NCBI GenBank assembly: GCA_029817715.1
Contig: JARUPY010000606.1
Coordinates: 6,820,001-6,884,000 of the forward strand
Origin: Melastoma dodecandrum
Lineage: Eukaryota; Streptophyta; Magnoliopsida; Myrtales; Melastomataceae
Direction: 5' to 3'
Length of the DNA: 64,000 nt
In this document: piece after piece, positions 33,611 to 44,535 of the stretch
How the letters are laid out: every line of letters starts with the position of its first letter
Numbering within the stretch: the first letter of the stretch is position 1
The notes under the pieces: model-generated
Database searches by the model: none
Told to the model about the DNA's origin: nothing
Seen by the model: only the letters and a program-made list of their open reading frames with translations
Made by a program: the position numbers and the translations under genes

Positions 33611-36412
33611 TGTAGATCGCCCAAGTTGACACATGTGAAGACAAAAACATTAATGAGCAACGGTGGAGCTTGTCCCCATCCGCATCAATGGATGCGTGCA
33701 ATCATCCAAAAATCCCACGGACAATGGGCAAAATCAAACAATGATCCAAGGATGTTTGAAAGTGACGTGGCACCCAATTCTCCAATGGGTCGTTTGCACA
33801 CATGTATCCCAAAGACGATGGCCACCACCTATAATCCAAAGTGTATTATCCATTCTCTATTCCCAAAAAAGGGGTCTTCTTTAAAACATAAGACAAGAGG
33901 AAGGGGGGGACGAGGAGGGGGACGCAGACAACAACTCCTCCATTACACACATACACACACAAGCACGACACCTCCTCCCTCCAAGCCCGAATCCTCTCCC
34001 TTTCTTCCCGGCGATCTTCTCCACCAAGGTAAGCTCACGGAGTAATGGAAACCCCCTCCCGGCCAGCCTAACTACGGAGAACAGGCCATGGTTGCACAAG
34101 TTGACGGCCGCGGCAAGAAGAAACGAAGGCAGCCACGAACGACTTCCGGCATCCTTTCCTCACCGCCTCCACGTGCGAGGCCCCTCTCCCCGGTACCTAG
34201 GACATGTCTTGCCTCGTCCACAGACAAGGGAGACTCGGCTACCCCCTCCCGCAGCCTCATGGCTTCGTGGGAGTGCTCCTTTGCTTTGACAACTCCTTGT
34301 TTGCGCAGGTGCAAGGTTGGGACAGTCGGGAGCCAACTTTCAGAGACTTTTCGGAGTCGCACCAGCAGCCCGAGACTCTTACATTTCCTTCCCTTCTTAC
34401 GTCGCAGCATGTTGGGACGTATTGCAGCACCCAACCGAGCCGAAACAACTCGGTAAGTCCAATCATGCCTCGGATCTGCCGGTGCAACCTTCGGTTTTTA
34501 CTGCATATCTTTCTGTGAAGCTTGTCGGAATCCTGCGAAACCACTTGCATTTGATTCCTAACTTAAATACGGACCTAAGGACACCAATCAAGCTCAATTT
34601 GAGTTCCTATCCTAGGAGTTTCGAATAAAATACTAAACTGGTCACATACAGCCGAGTTTCGCACGTTTGGACATGCTCATTTGCATATTTACCGTACGTC
34701 GAACTTCAAATATACTCTAGAAAAGTCATACTAGCTGTATACAGAGTTTCATGCATAAAGGTTTAGTGGTTTTAAAGTGACATGGCACTTACTCATAAAT
34801 AGAGTGATTTCGACGAATCTGAACGTCCGTAGGTTCGGATCTGCAGGTCGACAGTTCATTCTTTCACTCATAACTTTCTGTCTGGAACTCGTATTGACGT
34901 TAAACTTACACCATTAGATTCCTGACTCAAAGAGCTTTGTTTTGAGTATTAGTAGTCTCATTTTCATGAACTGAGCTAAAAGATATAGACGTTTTTCTGA
35001 GAGGCAGCAAAACTATCGAATGTTCGGACCTGCATATTGGTCCCTCACTCTTTCACTCATAACATTCTGTCTGAAACTCTATTAACCTAAAACATGCGGC
35101 ATTAGATTCCTGACTCAAAGGGCTTTCTTTTTAGTATAAATAGGCTCATTTTCATGGTCGGAGCTGAAAGTTACACATGTTTTTCGGAAAGGAAGCAAAA
35201 CTGCCGCGGTTGAAAATCGTTCAATTACGCGCATTGTTTACCGTCATTTATTGAACTTGCTTTTCGCTGTCGTTTGGGATCTCAGCTTCAAGTATGTGTA
35301 CATCACTGTTTACTTCCCATTTTTTCTATCCCGATGTTTTCGCATGTGAAAATACAAACCCATCAATCTGGGTAATGTCCGGGACGTATTCGAACGGGCT
35401 CAAACGCCTCACGTAAGTCGCTCTTTCGAATTTCATTGCTCCATGAAGTTTTGATGCTTTCTTGCTTAGAACATGTCTAAGCACGTTCATCCTTTTTACG
35501 CATAAATCATATGAGGAATGCGCATACAAGCAAAACTTCGATGACTGACGAGGAACGGATGGATTGTGCGCTTCCATCTCCAGCTTCAAGATAGCGTATG
35601 GGAGACCGTAGTGGAAACGCTCCACACGTCCCCAACCGACAAACCAGAGGTACAAAGGGGAGGTGCGGGCCTCCCCGAGTTACTAATTTCCACATGTAAC
35701 GGGCTGCGGGCCCAAGTGTATATGCCCGCAGTCACCACCTTTCCCCGTCCTCTTTGATCTAAATTATTGTTTGTGAGTGTTGCGGTGCATGCTGTTAGGC
35801 TCTTAGGATTTTTGTCGCATATGATTGTTAAACAAATACACATGAATTCGGGTCCAATGCCTGAATCGGGTCCAACGCCTGAATCGGGTCCGACGCCCGT
35901 AAAACAGTGACATGAGTTCGGAGTCATGCCTGGACAGGGTCCAACGCCCGTTAACCAAAAGCAATTTTTTTGGAGAAAACGCCACATCTTCGCATGTCTA
36001 AAGTGTAAGAGCTAGTAAATAGGAATCCCCGAACCAAACTGTTTTTCCAACTTAAACAGTTTTAAAAATAAGTCGGTGGCGACTCCGTATATTACCTAGA
36101 TTAAACAACAACACTTTTTACGGAGCCATTTTGGATGGGTAACGGCGATGCGAGCCGCTTCCTGGATCCTCCCGGAATTTCCCAAGCGAGGTCTCACGCA
36201 GCCTTTCGCCCGTCGCCTTCAAGGACTGGAGACGGTCGGCGAAACGCCCCGCAGATCCGCTCGGGAACCAAGAAAGGATTCAACCCGGTGCCCTTCCGCA
36301 GCGTCCGATGCTCGAGTAGCGGCGCCGACCGGATTGGGCCCCGGGGAGCGGGCCGGAATCCTCGTGTCGCCGTAGCCGCAGCGCGCGTGCTAGGCCGGAG
36401 GGTGCGCGTACA
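33611..36412. mobile_element. 2.8 kb solo LTR (Ty3/gypsy, perhaps Tat/Ogre type)
   Basis: It starts TGTAG and ends GTACA, with a perfect 5-bp target duplication CTCCC (33606-33610 and 36413-36417). Units 2 and 3 of the array show the uninterrupted site. No gag or pol motif was found inside, and no internal pair of LTRs, so a solo LTR of very large size is the simplest reading. Internal features are two imperfect roughly 180-bp tandem units (about 34,850-35,020 and 35,035-35,200, each with ATTAGATTCCTGACTCAAAG), a short degenerate GGGTCCAACGCC repeat (about 35,845-35,945), and AAGTCGGTGGCGACTCCG (about 36,070), a phrase I associate with Tat/Ogre LTRs. Confidence 0.78.
34850..35200. repeat. two imperfect tandem units inside the LTR
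   Basis: Each unit has CTTTCACTCATAAC, ATTCTGTCTG-like, ATTAGATTCCTGACTCAAAG and TCTCATTTTCATG in the same order, about 185 bp apart. Confidence 0.8.
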
Positions 36413-36417
36413 CTCCC

Positions 36418-37131
36418 CCCTCGCATCCGCCTCCACCCCAGCCCCCACTTCTTCATGACCTACCGACCCTGCTCATGTCCGCACCTACTGACTCGCCGCC
36501 CCCGCCCCTACCCCCGCTAGTGCCTGACGTCCCCCCCTCGCATCCGCCTCCGCCCCTGCTCCCCCCTACTGGTGCCTGACCTCCCCCCCTCGCCCCCGCC
36601 TCCGCCCCCGCCCCCGCCCCCGCCGTCCCAGCCACGCAACTACCTTGCGTGGCTGAAGAAACAATTAAAACTCCCGGGGGTAAAGCTCGAAACATCCAAT
36701 CTTTTGAAAGATCTGAAGCAAGCAAGAGGGAACGAGGCCAAGGCTGAGCTATTGAAGGTTATTGTGTGGGACTTCGTTGAAGGAGCACCAACAGTAGTAG
36801 TGATCATGGAGATGCGAGCGTAAGAGTGTTTCTGTGATCCCTTTCTTTATTATAACTATTAATTTTTTTTAAGTGATATAAGCTTTTTCCGGGGAGCACA
36901 TCTCTGCTCTAAATCGGTCGAGGATTTTCAGCAAACTGTTTCAAGGATGGGACTGACCGAACTGGTCGGATTAGCAAAGAAGGCCGTGGCCCTCGCCTCC
37001 CTCGAATCGCCGGAGTGGGCTCCCTCGATACGACTCTGCGGTCAATCAAGACTCAACTTCGTGGTGACTCGGTGAAGCTTGTGCAGACGCTGAGGGAGAG
37101 CCGTGCCATCTTCGGTTTCCCGAAGATGTGA
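36418..37131 (+). pseudogene. proline-rich gene, 3' part (unit 1)
   Basis: A continuation of the gene at 33,388 beyond the LTR. The Pro-rich tract ends at QPRNYLAWLKKQLKLPGVKL and VWDFVEGAPTVVVIMEMRA (to about 36,822). A GTAAGA-like donor is followed by the last exon (about 36,928-37,131). In unit 1 that exon is frameshifted after LASLESPEW by loss of a base, unlike units 2 and 3. Confidence 0.65.
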
Positions 37132-37391
37132 TGAGGGGATGAGGGTTTTTAAATTTTAAGAAAGAATGATTGTCTTGGGAAGTGGGTTTTTCTATACTTT
37201 CTTTTCGTTTCTACGGTTTTTCTAACGAAAACAAACACAGCCTGAAGAACCCTTTACGACGTAGCTGGATCTTTTCTTTTTGTGCACATTCCATTCCATT
37301 ACGAAATCTTCCCGTTGAAGCTTATCTTCATCGTGTGCCGGCGTTCTGGTTTGTCATCATCCTCATATCTTGGCTCCTATGCTTGCTAACG

Positions 37392-38036
37392 TCAGTTACT
37401 ACTCTTCCTATGCTTGCTCCTGGCGAGAAGAAGCAGCAATGGAGTGGAATTGGAAGATATCGTCGAACGTGGGGACAACTCCGCCAGGAGTGAAGTCGAT
37501 TCTATACAAGCATGGTGAAGGTGAAGTTGACCACCGCAAGGCGCCGGGATCATGGCTCGGGCCACGTGCTTGGTCCCGAGGAAGACCCCCGTCACGTTGA
37601 CGCTCACGACTAGCTCAAAGTCCTCCTTGGCGTTGTCGGCGATCCGGACATCGTGGGGATCCCCGATCCCCACGTTGTGGAACATGATGTCGAGCTTGCC
37701 GTAGGTCGAGACCGCCGTCACCACCGCGTTCACCACGTCAGTCTCGTTCGTCGTGTCGCAGTGGACGTAGGTGGAGTTCTCGGGTTCAAGGGAATCGCAC
37801 ACCGAGCGGCCAAGGTTGTCATGGATGTCGGCGATGACCACCTTGGCCCCATGGGTGACGAAGAGCCGGGCTGTGCACTCGCCGATTCCGCTTGCTCCTC
37901 CCGTGATAAGGGCCACTTTACCATCCAACCTTTAGAGAGACAGTGAACATACATGAAACCAACCAAACGGGGTAAGAGAATTAGGAGGCTTCACAACTAA
38001 CCATCTTGAGGATGCAGGGGAAGCCTGAGAACCCAT
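37392..38036 (-). pseudogene. truncated SDR with chimeric C-terminus (unit 2)
   Basis: Exon 1 (about 38002-38036) and exon 2 (37392-37929) give an open hybrid frame. The first about 140 residues are the SDR Rossmann half (TGGASGIG kept, HNVG for NNAG). They are followed in frame by about 45 residues read antisense from the USO1-like fragment (starting QLHLHHACIESTSLL and ending SKHRKSSN). The catalytic Tyr and Lys are absent. The same hybrid frame with the same stop is open in unit 3 and in the copy at 47.7 kb. Dehydrogenase activity is not expected. Confidence 0.85.
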
Positions 38037-38059
38037 GTTCTTCCTTCTTACAAAAAAAC

Positions 38060-38397
38060 AAGCATTTCGTCCTTGCGAGGACATCCAAATGGCGTAAGGT
38101 GGGTGATGGGTGTTTGGAACCTTGTCATGATCCCTGGTTCGAAACCCCATCACACACACTCCACTTGAAAAATTAAGGTTGGTCTCCTGGGTGATGGCTA
38201 ATAAAGCCCAGGAGCCGCCCACCTACTGGGCCTTTGGGCCTCAACAAAAATTGGACCGACAGGGGAGCAGGCCTCATGTCGGGCCCAGATGGGATGTAGA
38301 GGGGCCGGGCCTGAGGTTCGCAGGCTTGTAAAAGAGCCTCCGAACCTCGTGAGAGGGCTCGCAAAAAGTAAGTCCACCAAGAACCCCGCTGATACAA
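38060..38397 (+). mobile_element. tRNA-derived SINE (unit 2)
   Basis: An insertion in the SDR 5' region that is absent from unit 1 and from the copy at 48.4 kb. It has an A-box-like TGGCGTAAGGTGGG and a B box GGTTCGAAACC at Pol III spacing, a body with GGGCCTTTGGGCC, and an A-rich 3' side. The flanking AAAACAAGCATTTC and AAAAAACATTTC phrases look like a target-site duplication of about 12-15 bp. Confidence 0.78.
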
Positions 38398-38399
38398 AA

Positions 38400-38853
38400 A
38401 AAAAACATTTCTTGGAAGGCAGACACAGTTTTGTGTTCTTGCCGTGACAAATTTATTTATTTATAGGAGACCGGATTTCTTAATAAAATGAAGGGGTGTT
38501 TGGAGTTTTCCTCCGTGAATTATCTTAAACGGGACGGAGTCGTAGACAAGTGGAAATGTACGGATCAATTTGGAATTGAGTTAATCAATTCCTACATTTA
38601 ACAAAATTGAACCAGCGACTTGGGGATTCCCTAATGCTTTAATATTTCCCCCAAATAAACCTAAAGAAGGGGATTCCAGCGAGCACAACAACCCACCTAT
38701 CCCCTCCCCCTTCTGACATTCTGTTTTGTTGCCGCTCGCACTCGTACCCCAGGTGGTTGAAGGGATGCATCCTTTTTCCCCTTGGCCTTCCCCCACCCAG
38801 GTACTATTTAATCACTAACCCACTCTAATTCTCTTGGGTTCTTCCTCTCTTCC
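38400..38853. promoter_or_regulatory. shared head-to-head promoter region (unit 2)
   Basis: The same segment as 32,914-33,387, with TTTATTTATAGGAGACC on the SDR side and ACTATTTAATCACTAACCC on the proline-rich side. The SINE lies between it and the SDR start codon. Confidence 0.55.
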
Positions 38854-39795
38854 ATGGAGGAAGTATACGGTGGCCTTGCCCACCTCTTTAAACTCCCCCC
38901 GACCCCCCCAACCCCTCAGGACCTCATGCCTTTCTTCCTGGCCCAGTCCCCGCCCCTACAGGTGCTGGTGCCTGGCCTCTCCCCCTCGCATCCGCCCCAG
39001 CCCCCGCCCCCACGGGTGCCTGACCTCCCCCCCACGCATCCGCCTCCACCCCAACCCCCACTGCTTCATGACCTCCCCCCCGCATCCGCCTCCGCCCCAG
39101 CCCCCACTGCTTCATGACCTACCGACCCTGCTCATGTCCGCACCTACTGACTCGCCGCCCCTGCCCCTACCCCCGCTAGTGCCTGACGTCCCCTCCTCGC
39201 ATCCGCCTCCGCCCCTGCTCCCCCTACTGGTGCCTGACCTCCCCCCCTCGCCTCCGCCTCCGCCCCTGCCCCCGCCTCCGCCCCCGCCGTCCCAGCCACG
39301 CAACTACCTTGCGTGGCTGAAGAAACAATTAAAACTCCGGGGGGTAAAGCTCGAAACATCCAATCTTTTGAAAGATCTGAAGCAAGCAAGAGGGAGCGAG
39401 GCCAAGGCCGAGCTATTGAAGGTTATTGTGTGGGACTTCGTTGAAGGAGCAGCAACAGTAGTAGTGATCATGGAGATGCGAGCGTAAGTCTATTTCTGTG
39501 ATCCCTTTCTTTATTATAACTATTAATTTTTTTAAGTGATATAAGCTTTTTCCGGGGAGCACATCTCCGCTGCAAATCGGTCGAGGATTTCTAGCAAACT
39601 GTTTCAAGGATGGGACTGACCGAACTGGTCGGATTAGCAAAGAAGGCCGTGGCGCTCGCCTCCCTCGAATCGTCGGAGTGGGGCTCCCTCCATACGACTT
39701 TGCGGTCAATCCAGACTCAACTTCGTGGTGACTCGGTGAAGCTTGTGCAGACGCTGAGGGGGAGCCGTGCCATCTTCGGTTTCCCGAAGATGTGA
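38854..39795 (+). CDS. proline-rich protein gene of unknown family (unit 2)
   Basis: I do not recognise this gene. The start MEEVYGGLAHLFKLPPTP (38,854) opens 87 codons. An overlapping frame from 38,834 stays open for 217 codons to 39,487. It carries the repeated PPPPQPPLLHDLPP-like units, a long polyproline run, then a conserved non-proline domain (NYLAWLKKQLKLRGVKLETS, then KDLKQARG and LLKVIVWDFVEG). A second exon (about 39,592-39,795) encodes MGLTELVGLAKKAVALASLE, HTTLRSIQTQLRG and SRAIFGFPKM before the stop. C-run indels make it uncertain which frame is used, so it may be a pseudogene. The C-terminal domains are better kept among the three units than the polyproline part. Confidence 0.5.
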
Positions 39796-40055
39796 TGAGG
39801 GGATGAGGGTTTTTAAATTTTAAGAAAGAATGATTGTCCTGGGAAGTGGGTTTTTCTATACTTTCTTTTCGTTTCTACAGTTTTTCTAACAAAAACAAAC
39901 ACAGCTTGAAGGACCCTTTACGACGTAGCTGGATCTTTTCTTTTTGTGCACATTCCATTCCATTACGAAATCTTCCCGTTGAAGCTTATCTTCATCGTGT
40001 GCCGGCGTTCTGGTTTGTCATCATCCTCATATCTTGGCTCCTATGCTTGCTAACG

Positions 40056-40700
40056 TCAGTTACTACTCTTCCTATGCTTGCTCCTGGCGAGAAGAAGCAG
40101 CAATGGAGTGGAATTGGAAGATATGGTCGAACGTGGGGACAACTCCGCCAGGAGTGAAGTCGATTCTATACAAGCATGGTGAAGGTGAAGTTGACATCCG
40201 CAAGTCGCCGGGATCATGGCTCGGGCCGCGTGCCTGGTCCCGAGGAAGACCCCCGTCACGTTGACGCTCAGGACAAGCAAAAAGTCCTCCTTGGCGTTGT
40301 CGGCGATCCGGACATCGTCGGGACCCCCGATCCCCGCGTTGTGGAACATGATGTCGAGCTTGCCGTAGGTCGAGACCGCCGTCACCACCGCGTTCACCAC
40401 GTCAGTCTCGTTCGTCTTGTCGCAGTGGACGTACGTGGAGCTCTCGGGTTCAAGGGAATCGCACACCGAGCGGCCAAGGTTGTCATGGATGTCGGCGATG
40501 ACCACCTTGGCCCCATGGGTGACGAAGAGCCGGGCTGTGCACTCGCCGATTCCGCTTGCCCCTCCCGTGATAAGGGCCACTTTACCATCCAACCTTTAGA
40601 GAGACAGTGAACATACATGAAACCAACCAAACGGGGTAAGAGAATTAGGAGGCTTTACAACTAACCTTCTTGAGGATGTAGGGGAAGCCTGAGAACCCAT
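40056..40700 (-). pseudogene. truncated SDR with chimeric C-terminus (unit 3)
   Basis: As unit 2: exon 1 (about 40666-40700) and exon 2 (40056-40593). It keeps TGGASGIG, has HNAG, and carries the same antisense USO1-derived tail and stop. A few substitutions (T for P and C for G near the fusion point) distinguish it. No catalytic half. Confidence 0.85.
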
Positions 40701-40726
40701 GTTCTTCCTTCTTACACAAAAACAAA

Positions 40727-41062
40727 CATTTCGTCCTTGCGAGGACACCCAAGTGGCGTAAGGTGGGTGGTGGGTGTTTGGAACCTTGTCATGATCCCTG
40801 GTTCGAACCCCATCACGCACACTCCACTTGAAAAACTAAGGTTGGCCTCCTGGGTGATGGCTAATAAAGCCCAGGAGCCACCCACCTACTGGGCCTTTGG
40901 GCCTCAACTGAAATTGAACCGACGAGGGAGCAGGCCTCAAGTCGGGCCCACAGGGGATGTAGAGGGGCCGAGCCTGAGGTTAGCAGGCTTGTAAAAGAGC
41001 CTCCGAACCTCGTGAGAGGGCTCGCAAAAAGTAAGTCCACCACGAACCCCGCTGATATCAGA
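40727..41062 (+). mobile_element. tRNA-derived SINE (unit 3)
   Basis: The same insertion at the same site as 38,060-38,397, with B box GGTTCGAACCC. It was therefore inserted before unit 2 and unit 3 separated. Confidence 0.8.
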
Positions 41063-41064
41063 AA

Positions 41065-41519
41065 AAAAAAACATTTCTTGGAAGGCAGACATAGTTTTGT
41101 GTTGTTGCCGTGACAAATTTATTTATTTATAGGAGACCAGATTTCTTAATAAAATGAAGGGGGGTTTAGAGTTTTCCTCCGTGAATTATCTTAAACGGGA
41201 CGGAGTCGTAGACAAGTGGAAATATACGGATCAATTTGGAATTGAATTAATCAATTCCTACATTTAACAAAATTGAACCAGCAACTTGGGGATTCCCTAA
41301 TGCTTTAATGTTTCCCCCAAATAAACCTAAAGAAGGGGATTCCAGCGAGCACAACAACCCGCTTATCCCCTCCCTCTTCTGACATTCTGTTTTGTTGCCG
41401 CTCGCACTCGTACCCCAGGTGGTTGAGGGGATGCATCCTTCTTCCCCTCGGCCTTCCCCCACCCAAGTACTATTTAATCTCCAACCCACTCTAATTCTCT
41501 TGGGTTCTTCCTCTCTTCC
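41065..41519. promoter_or_regulatory. shared head-to-head promoter region (unit 3)
   Basis: The same segment as 32,914-33,387 and 38,400-38,853, with small substitutions. Confidence 0.5.
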
Positions 41520-42396
41520 ATGGAGGAAGTATACGGTGGCCTTGGCCACCTCTTTGAACTCCCCCCGACCCCCCCCAACCCCTCAGGACCTCATGCCTTT
41601 CTTCCTGGCCCAGTCCCTGCCCCCACAGGTGCTGGTGCCTGACCTCTCCTCCTCGCATCCGCCCCAGCCCCCGCCCCCACGGGTGCCTGACCTCCCCCCC
41701 GCATCCGCCTCCGCCCCAGCCCCCACTGCTTCATGACCTCCCGACCCCGCTCCTGTCCGCACCTACTGACTCGCCGCCCCTGCCCCCGCTAGTGCCTGAC
41801 GTCCCCCCCTCGCATCCGCCTCCGTCCCTGCTCCCCCTACTGGTGCCTGACCTCCCACCCTCGCCTCCGCCTCCGCCCCCGCCCCCGGCCTCCCAGCCAC
41901 GCAACTACCTTGCGTGGCTGAAGAAACAATTAAAACTCCAGGGGGTAAAGCTTGAAACATCCAATCTTTTGAAAGATCTGAAGCAAGCAAGAGGGAACGA
42001 GGCCAAGGCCGAGCTATTGAAGGTTATTGTGTGGGACTTCGTTGAAGGAGCAGCAACAGCAGTAGTGATCATGGAGATGCGAGCGTAAGTCTGTTTCTGT
42101 AATCCCTTTCTTTATTATAACTATTAATTTTTTTTAAGTGATATAAGCTTTTTCCGAGGAGACATCTCTGCTCTAAATCGGTCGAGGATTTTTAGCAAAT
42201 TGTTTCAAGGATGGGACTGACCGAACTTGTCGGATTAGCAAAGAAGGTCGTGGCCCTCGCCTCCCTCGAATCGCCGAAGTGGGGCTCCCTCCATACGACT
42301 CTGCGGTCAATCAAGACTCAACTTCGTGGTGACTCGGTGAAGCTTGTGCAGACGCTGAGGGAGAGCCGTGCCATCTTCGGTTTCCCGAAGATGTGA
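41520..42396 (+). CDS. proline-rich protein gene of unknown family (unit 3)
   Basis: A copy of the unit 2 gene. MEEVYGGLGHLFELPPTP at 41,520 is shifted by a longer C-run soon after. The conserved domain NYLAWLKKQLKLQGVKLETS to VWDFVEGAATAVVIMEMRA ends at 42,085. The last exon runs to 42,396 (MGLTELVGLAKKVVALASLE, then FGFPKM). Shorter than unit 2 because of lost proline repeats. May be a pseudogene. Confidence 0.45.
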
Positions 42397-43639
42397 TGAG
42401 GGGATGAGGGTTTTTAAATTTTAAGAAAGAATGATTGTCCTGGGAAGTGGGTTTTTCTATACTTTCTTTTCGTTTCTACGGTTTTTCTAACGAAAACAAA
42501 CACAGCTTGAAGGACCCTTTGCGACGTAGCTGGATCTTTTCTTTTTGTGCACATTCCATTCCATTACGAAATCTTCCCGTTGAAGCTTATCTTTATCGTG
42601 TGCCGGCGTTCTGATTTGTCATCAGCCTCATATCTTGGTCTCTTTGATGCCAAATTATAGTTTATATCTTCACAGGTACCCTCACTGGCCCTCGCGCAAA
42701 CTTTCATCCCCCGGATTTCCCTCCACGTCGTCAATACGTGATTGGGTTATTTCTGAAGGAACCCGATTCTTCATCTTCCCTTTCAATGAGAAAGCAACGT
42801 TATCCTCTATAGTTTCACTTTCTAATTCTCACGCACCATCATGATGATCGCCCCTCTAAGATAAAGCGATCGCTTCCCTTCATTTTCCCAGAAAACTTGG
42901 TAGAGTCTCCTACAGCTTCCCAATCAACTTCTGCTGCACCGGTAACGGTAGTTGTTCCATTGACCTCGTAAGCAGAGCGATCCCTTCTTCCCCCTTTCAC
43001 TGTAAGACTAGAAGTGTCTTCATCATTTTCAACAGCCTTCATCCTTTGTAAGTCACTAAGCGTATCAGCATAAACGATCTCCTTCCTCTGTCGCTTTCGA
43101 TTTCCAGTGAGATTACTACTAGCATGATCAAAACATTTTGTTTTATCATCCTTCACCTCAAGGGTAGAGTACGCCCATTCTGGTACCTCGTGATCTTCCA
43201 TGAGACGAAGACGATAATTCTCCTTTAGCTTTCCCTCCAAAACTCATCATCTGATCGGGCTGCGATTTCTCTCTCACTTGGCACATTAGTTCCCAGTGAA
43301 CTGGTACCTCTACGCATTATCTCTTCCAGCATCTCTTTTCTATCCCGGGCTACAAAACAAAAACTGTTCCACTAAGAGGGGGGTGAATTAGTGTTAATTT
43401 CCAAATTCGGATTTTAACGCTTTTTCGTTTTACCCCGCAGCGGAAGAAAGCTTCTGTTAAACAGAACCGTAGATAGGTTTCTGTACAACAGAACGTTCAA
43501 GTGTGTTGGCAATTTGTCTGATTGGACACAAGTATTTTTATAGTGGTTCAGCAAATTGCTTACATCCACTCTTCACCCAGATATTTGGATGGTTTCCACT
43601 CAAATGTATCTCTGTACAAATTACACAAATGATTGCAAC

Positions 43640-44165
43640 TGAAATCAGATCCAAAGGTTCTGTACAATAGAGGCTTGAGTGGCAGAGCACAGACCAGAAA
43701 GGTTCTGTACCGTAGAGGCTCGTTATGTAGCACAAACCCGAAGGTTCTGTACTATAGTAACTTAGGCTCAATACAGACCAGAAGGTTCTGTATCGTAGTA
43801 AGTTCGGCACAACACAGATCAGAGGGTTCTGTGTCGAAGAGACTTAGGCACAACACAGACCGAAGGTTCTGTGTCGAAGAAGGTAAGGCACAATACTGAC
43901 CAGAAGGTTCTATGTCAGACGTGTTAACCTTCTATAGCACAGATCAAGAGATTCTGTACTGTAAGCGTCAACCTTCTATAGAATAGATCCAAGGATTATG
44001 TATCACAGAAGGTATCGCACAGACCGTAAGGTTCTGTACCAAGAATGTGTCAATCTTTAACAAACCAAAATGGTTCGTATTAGAAATGACTTGAGATGTG
44101 TATAGACCGTAAGGTTCTGCACTAAAGTAGATTCAGACCTTAAGGTTCTGCTCTACAGGAGGTTG
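43640..44165. repeat. AAGGTTCTGT minisatellite inside the LTR
   Basis: About ten degenerate units of 40-60 bp, each with CACAGACC, (G)AAGGTTCTGTAC/GTGTC and a CG(T/A)AGAGG-like tail. Confidence 0.85.
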
Positions 44166-44324
44166 TACAGATCCGAAGATTTTGCACTACAGGAGGTTGC
44201 ACGCGTTAACGTGACTAACAAGGTAGCAAATGCGCAATCCCTCAAGGATAACGACTTCATGGCGTACCCCACGCGAGTACGTAGCGAACCCTACGCAAGC
44301 AGACAACGTTCCCTTTGTCTTAGG

Positions 44325-44535
44325 GTGGACAACGTATCCTTTGTCCTAGGATGAACAGCGTGCCCTCTGTCCTGGGGTGACAGCCTTCCTCCTGTCCTGA
44401 GGTGACAACCTTCCTCTTGTCCTGAGGTTGAACAGCGTTCCCTCTGTTCTGGGGTGACAGCCTTCCTCCTGTCCTGAGGTGACAGCCTTCCTTCTGTCCT
44501 AAGGTGACAACCTTCCTCTTGTCCTGAGGTTCCTG
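44325..44535. repeat. CCTGAGGTGACA minisatellite inside the LTR
   Basis: About seven units of 25-35 bp containing CTTCCTC(C/T)TGTCCTGAGGT. The repeat units create incidental long frames on the minus strand. Confidence 0.88.

Larger units (their letters stand above)
37140..42630. repeat. tandem array of roughly 2.6 kb units
   Basis: The phrase GAGGGTTTTTAAATTTTAAG occurs at about 37,142, 39,807 and 42,407, giving unit lengths of 2,665 and 2,600 bp. A further partial unit lies to the left (32,270-37,140, enlarged by the LTR) and a short start of the next to the right (42,407-42,630). Each unit contains, left to right, a small 3' fragment of the USO1-like gene (+), the truncated SDR (-), the shared promoter and the proline-rich gene (+). 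Confidence 0.93.
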
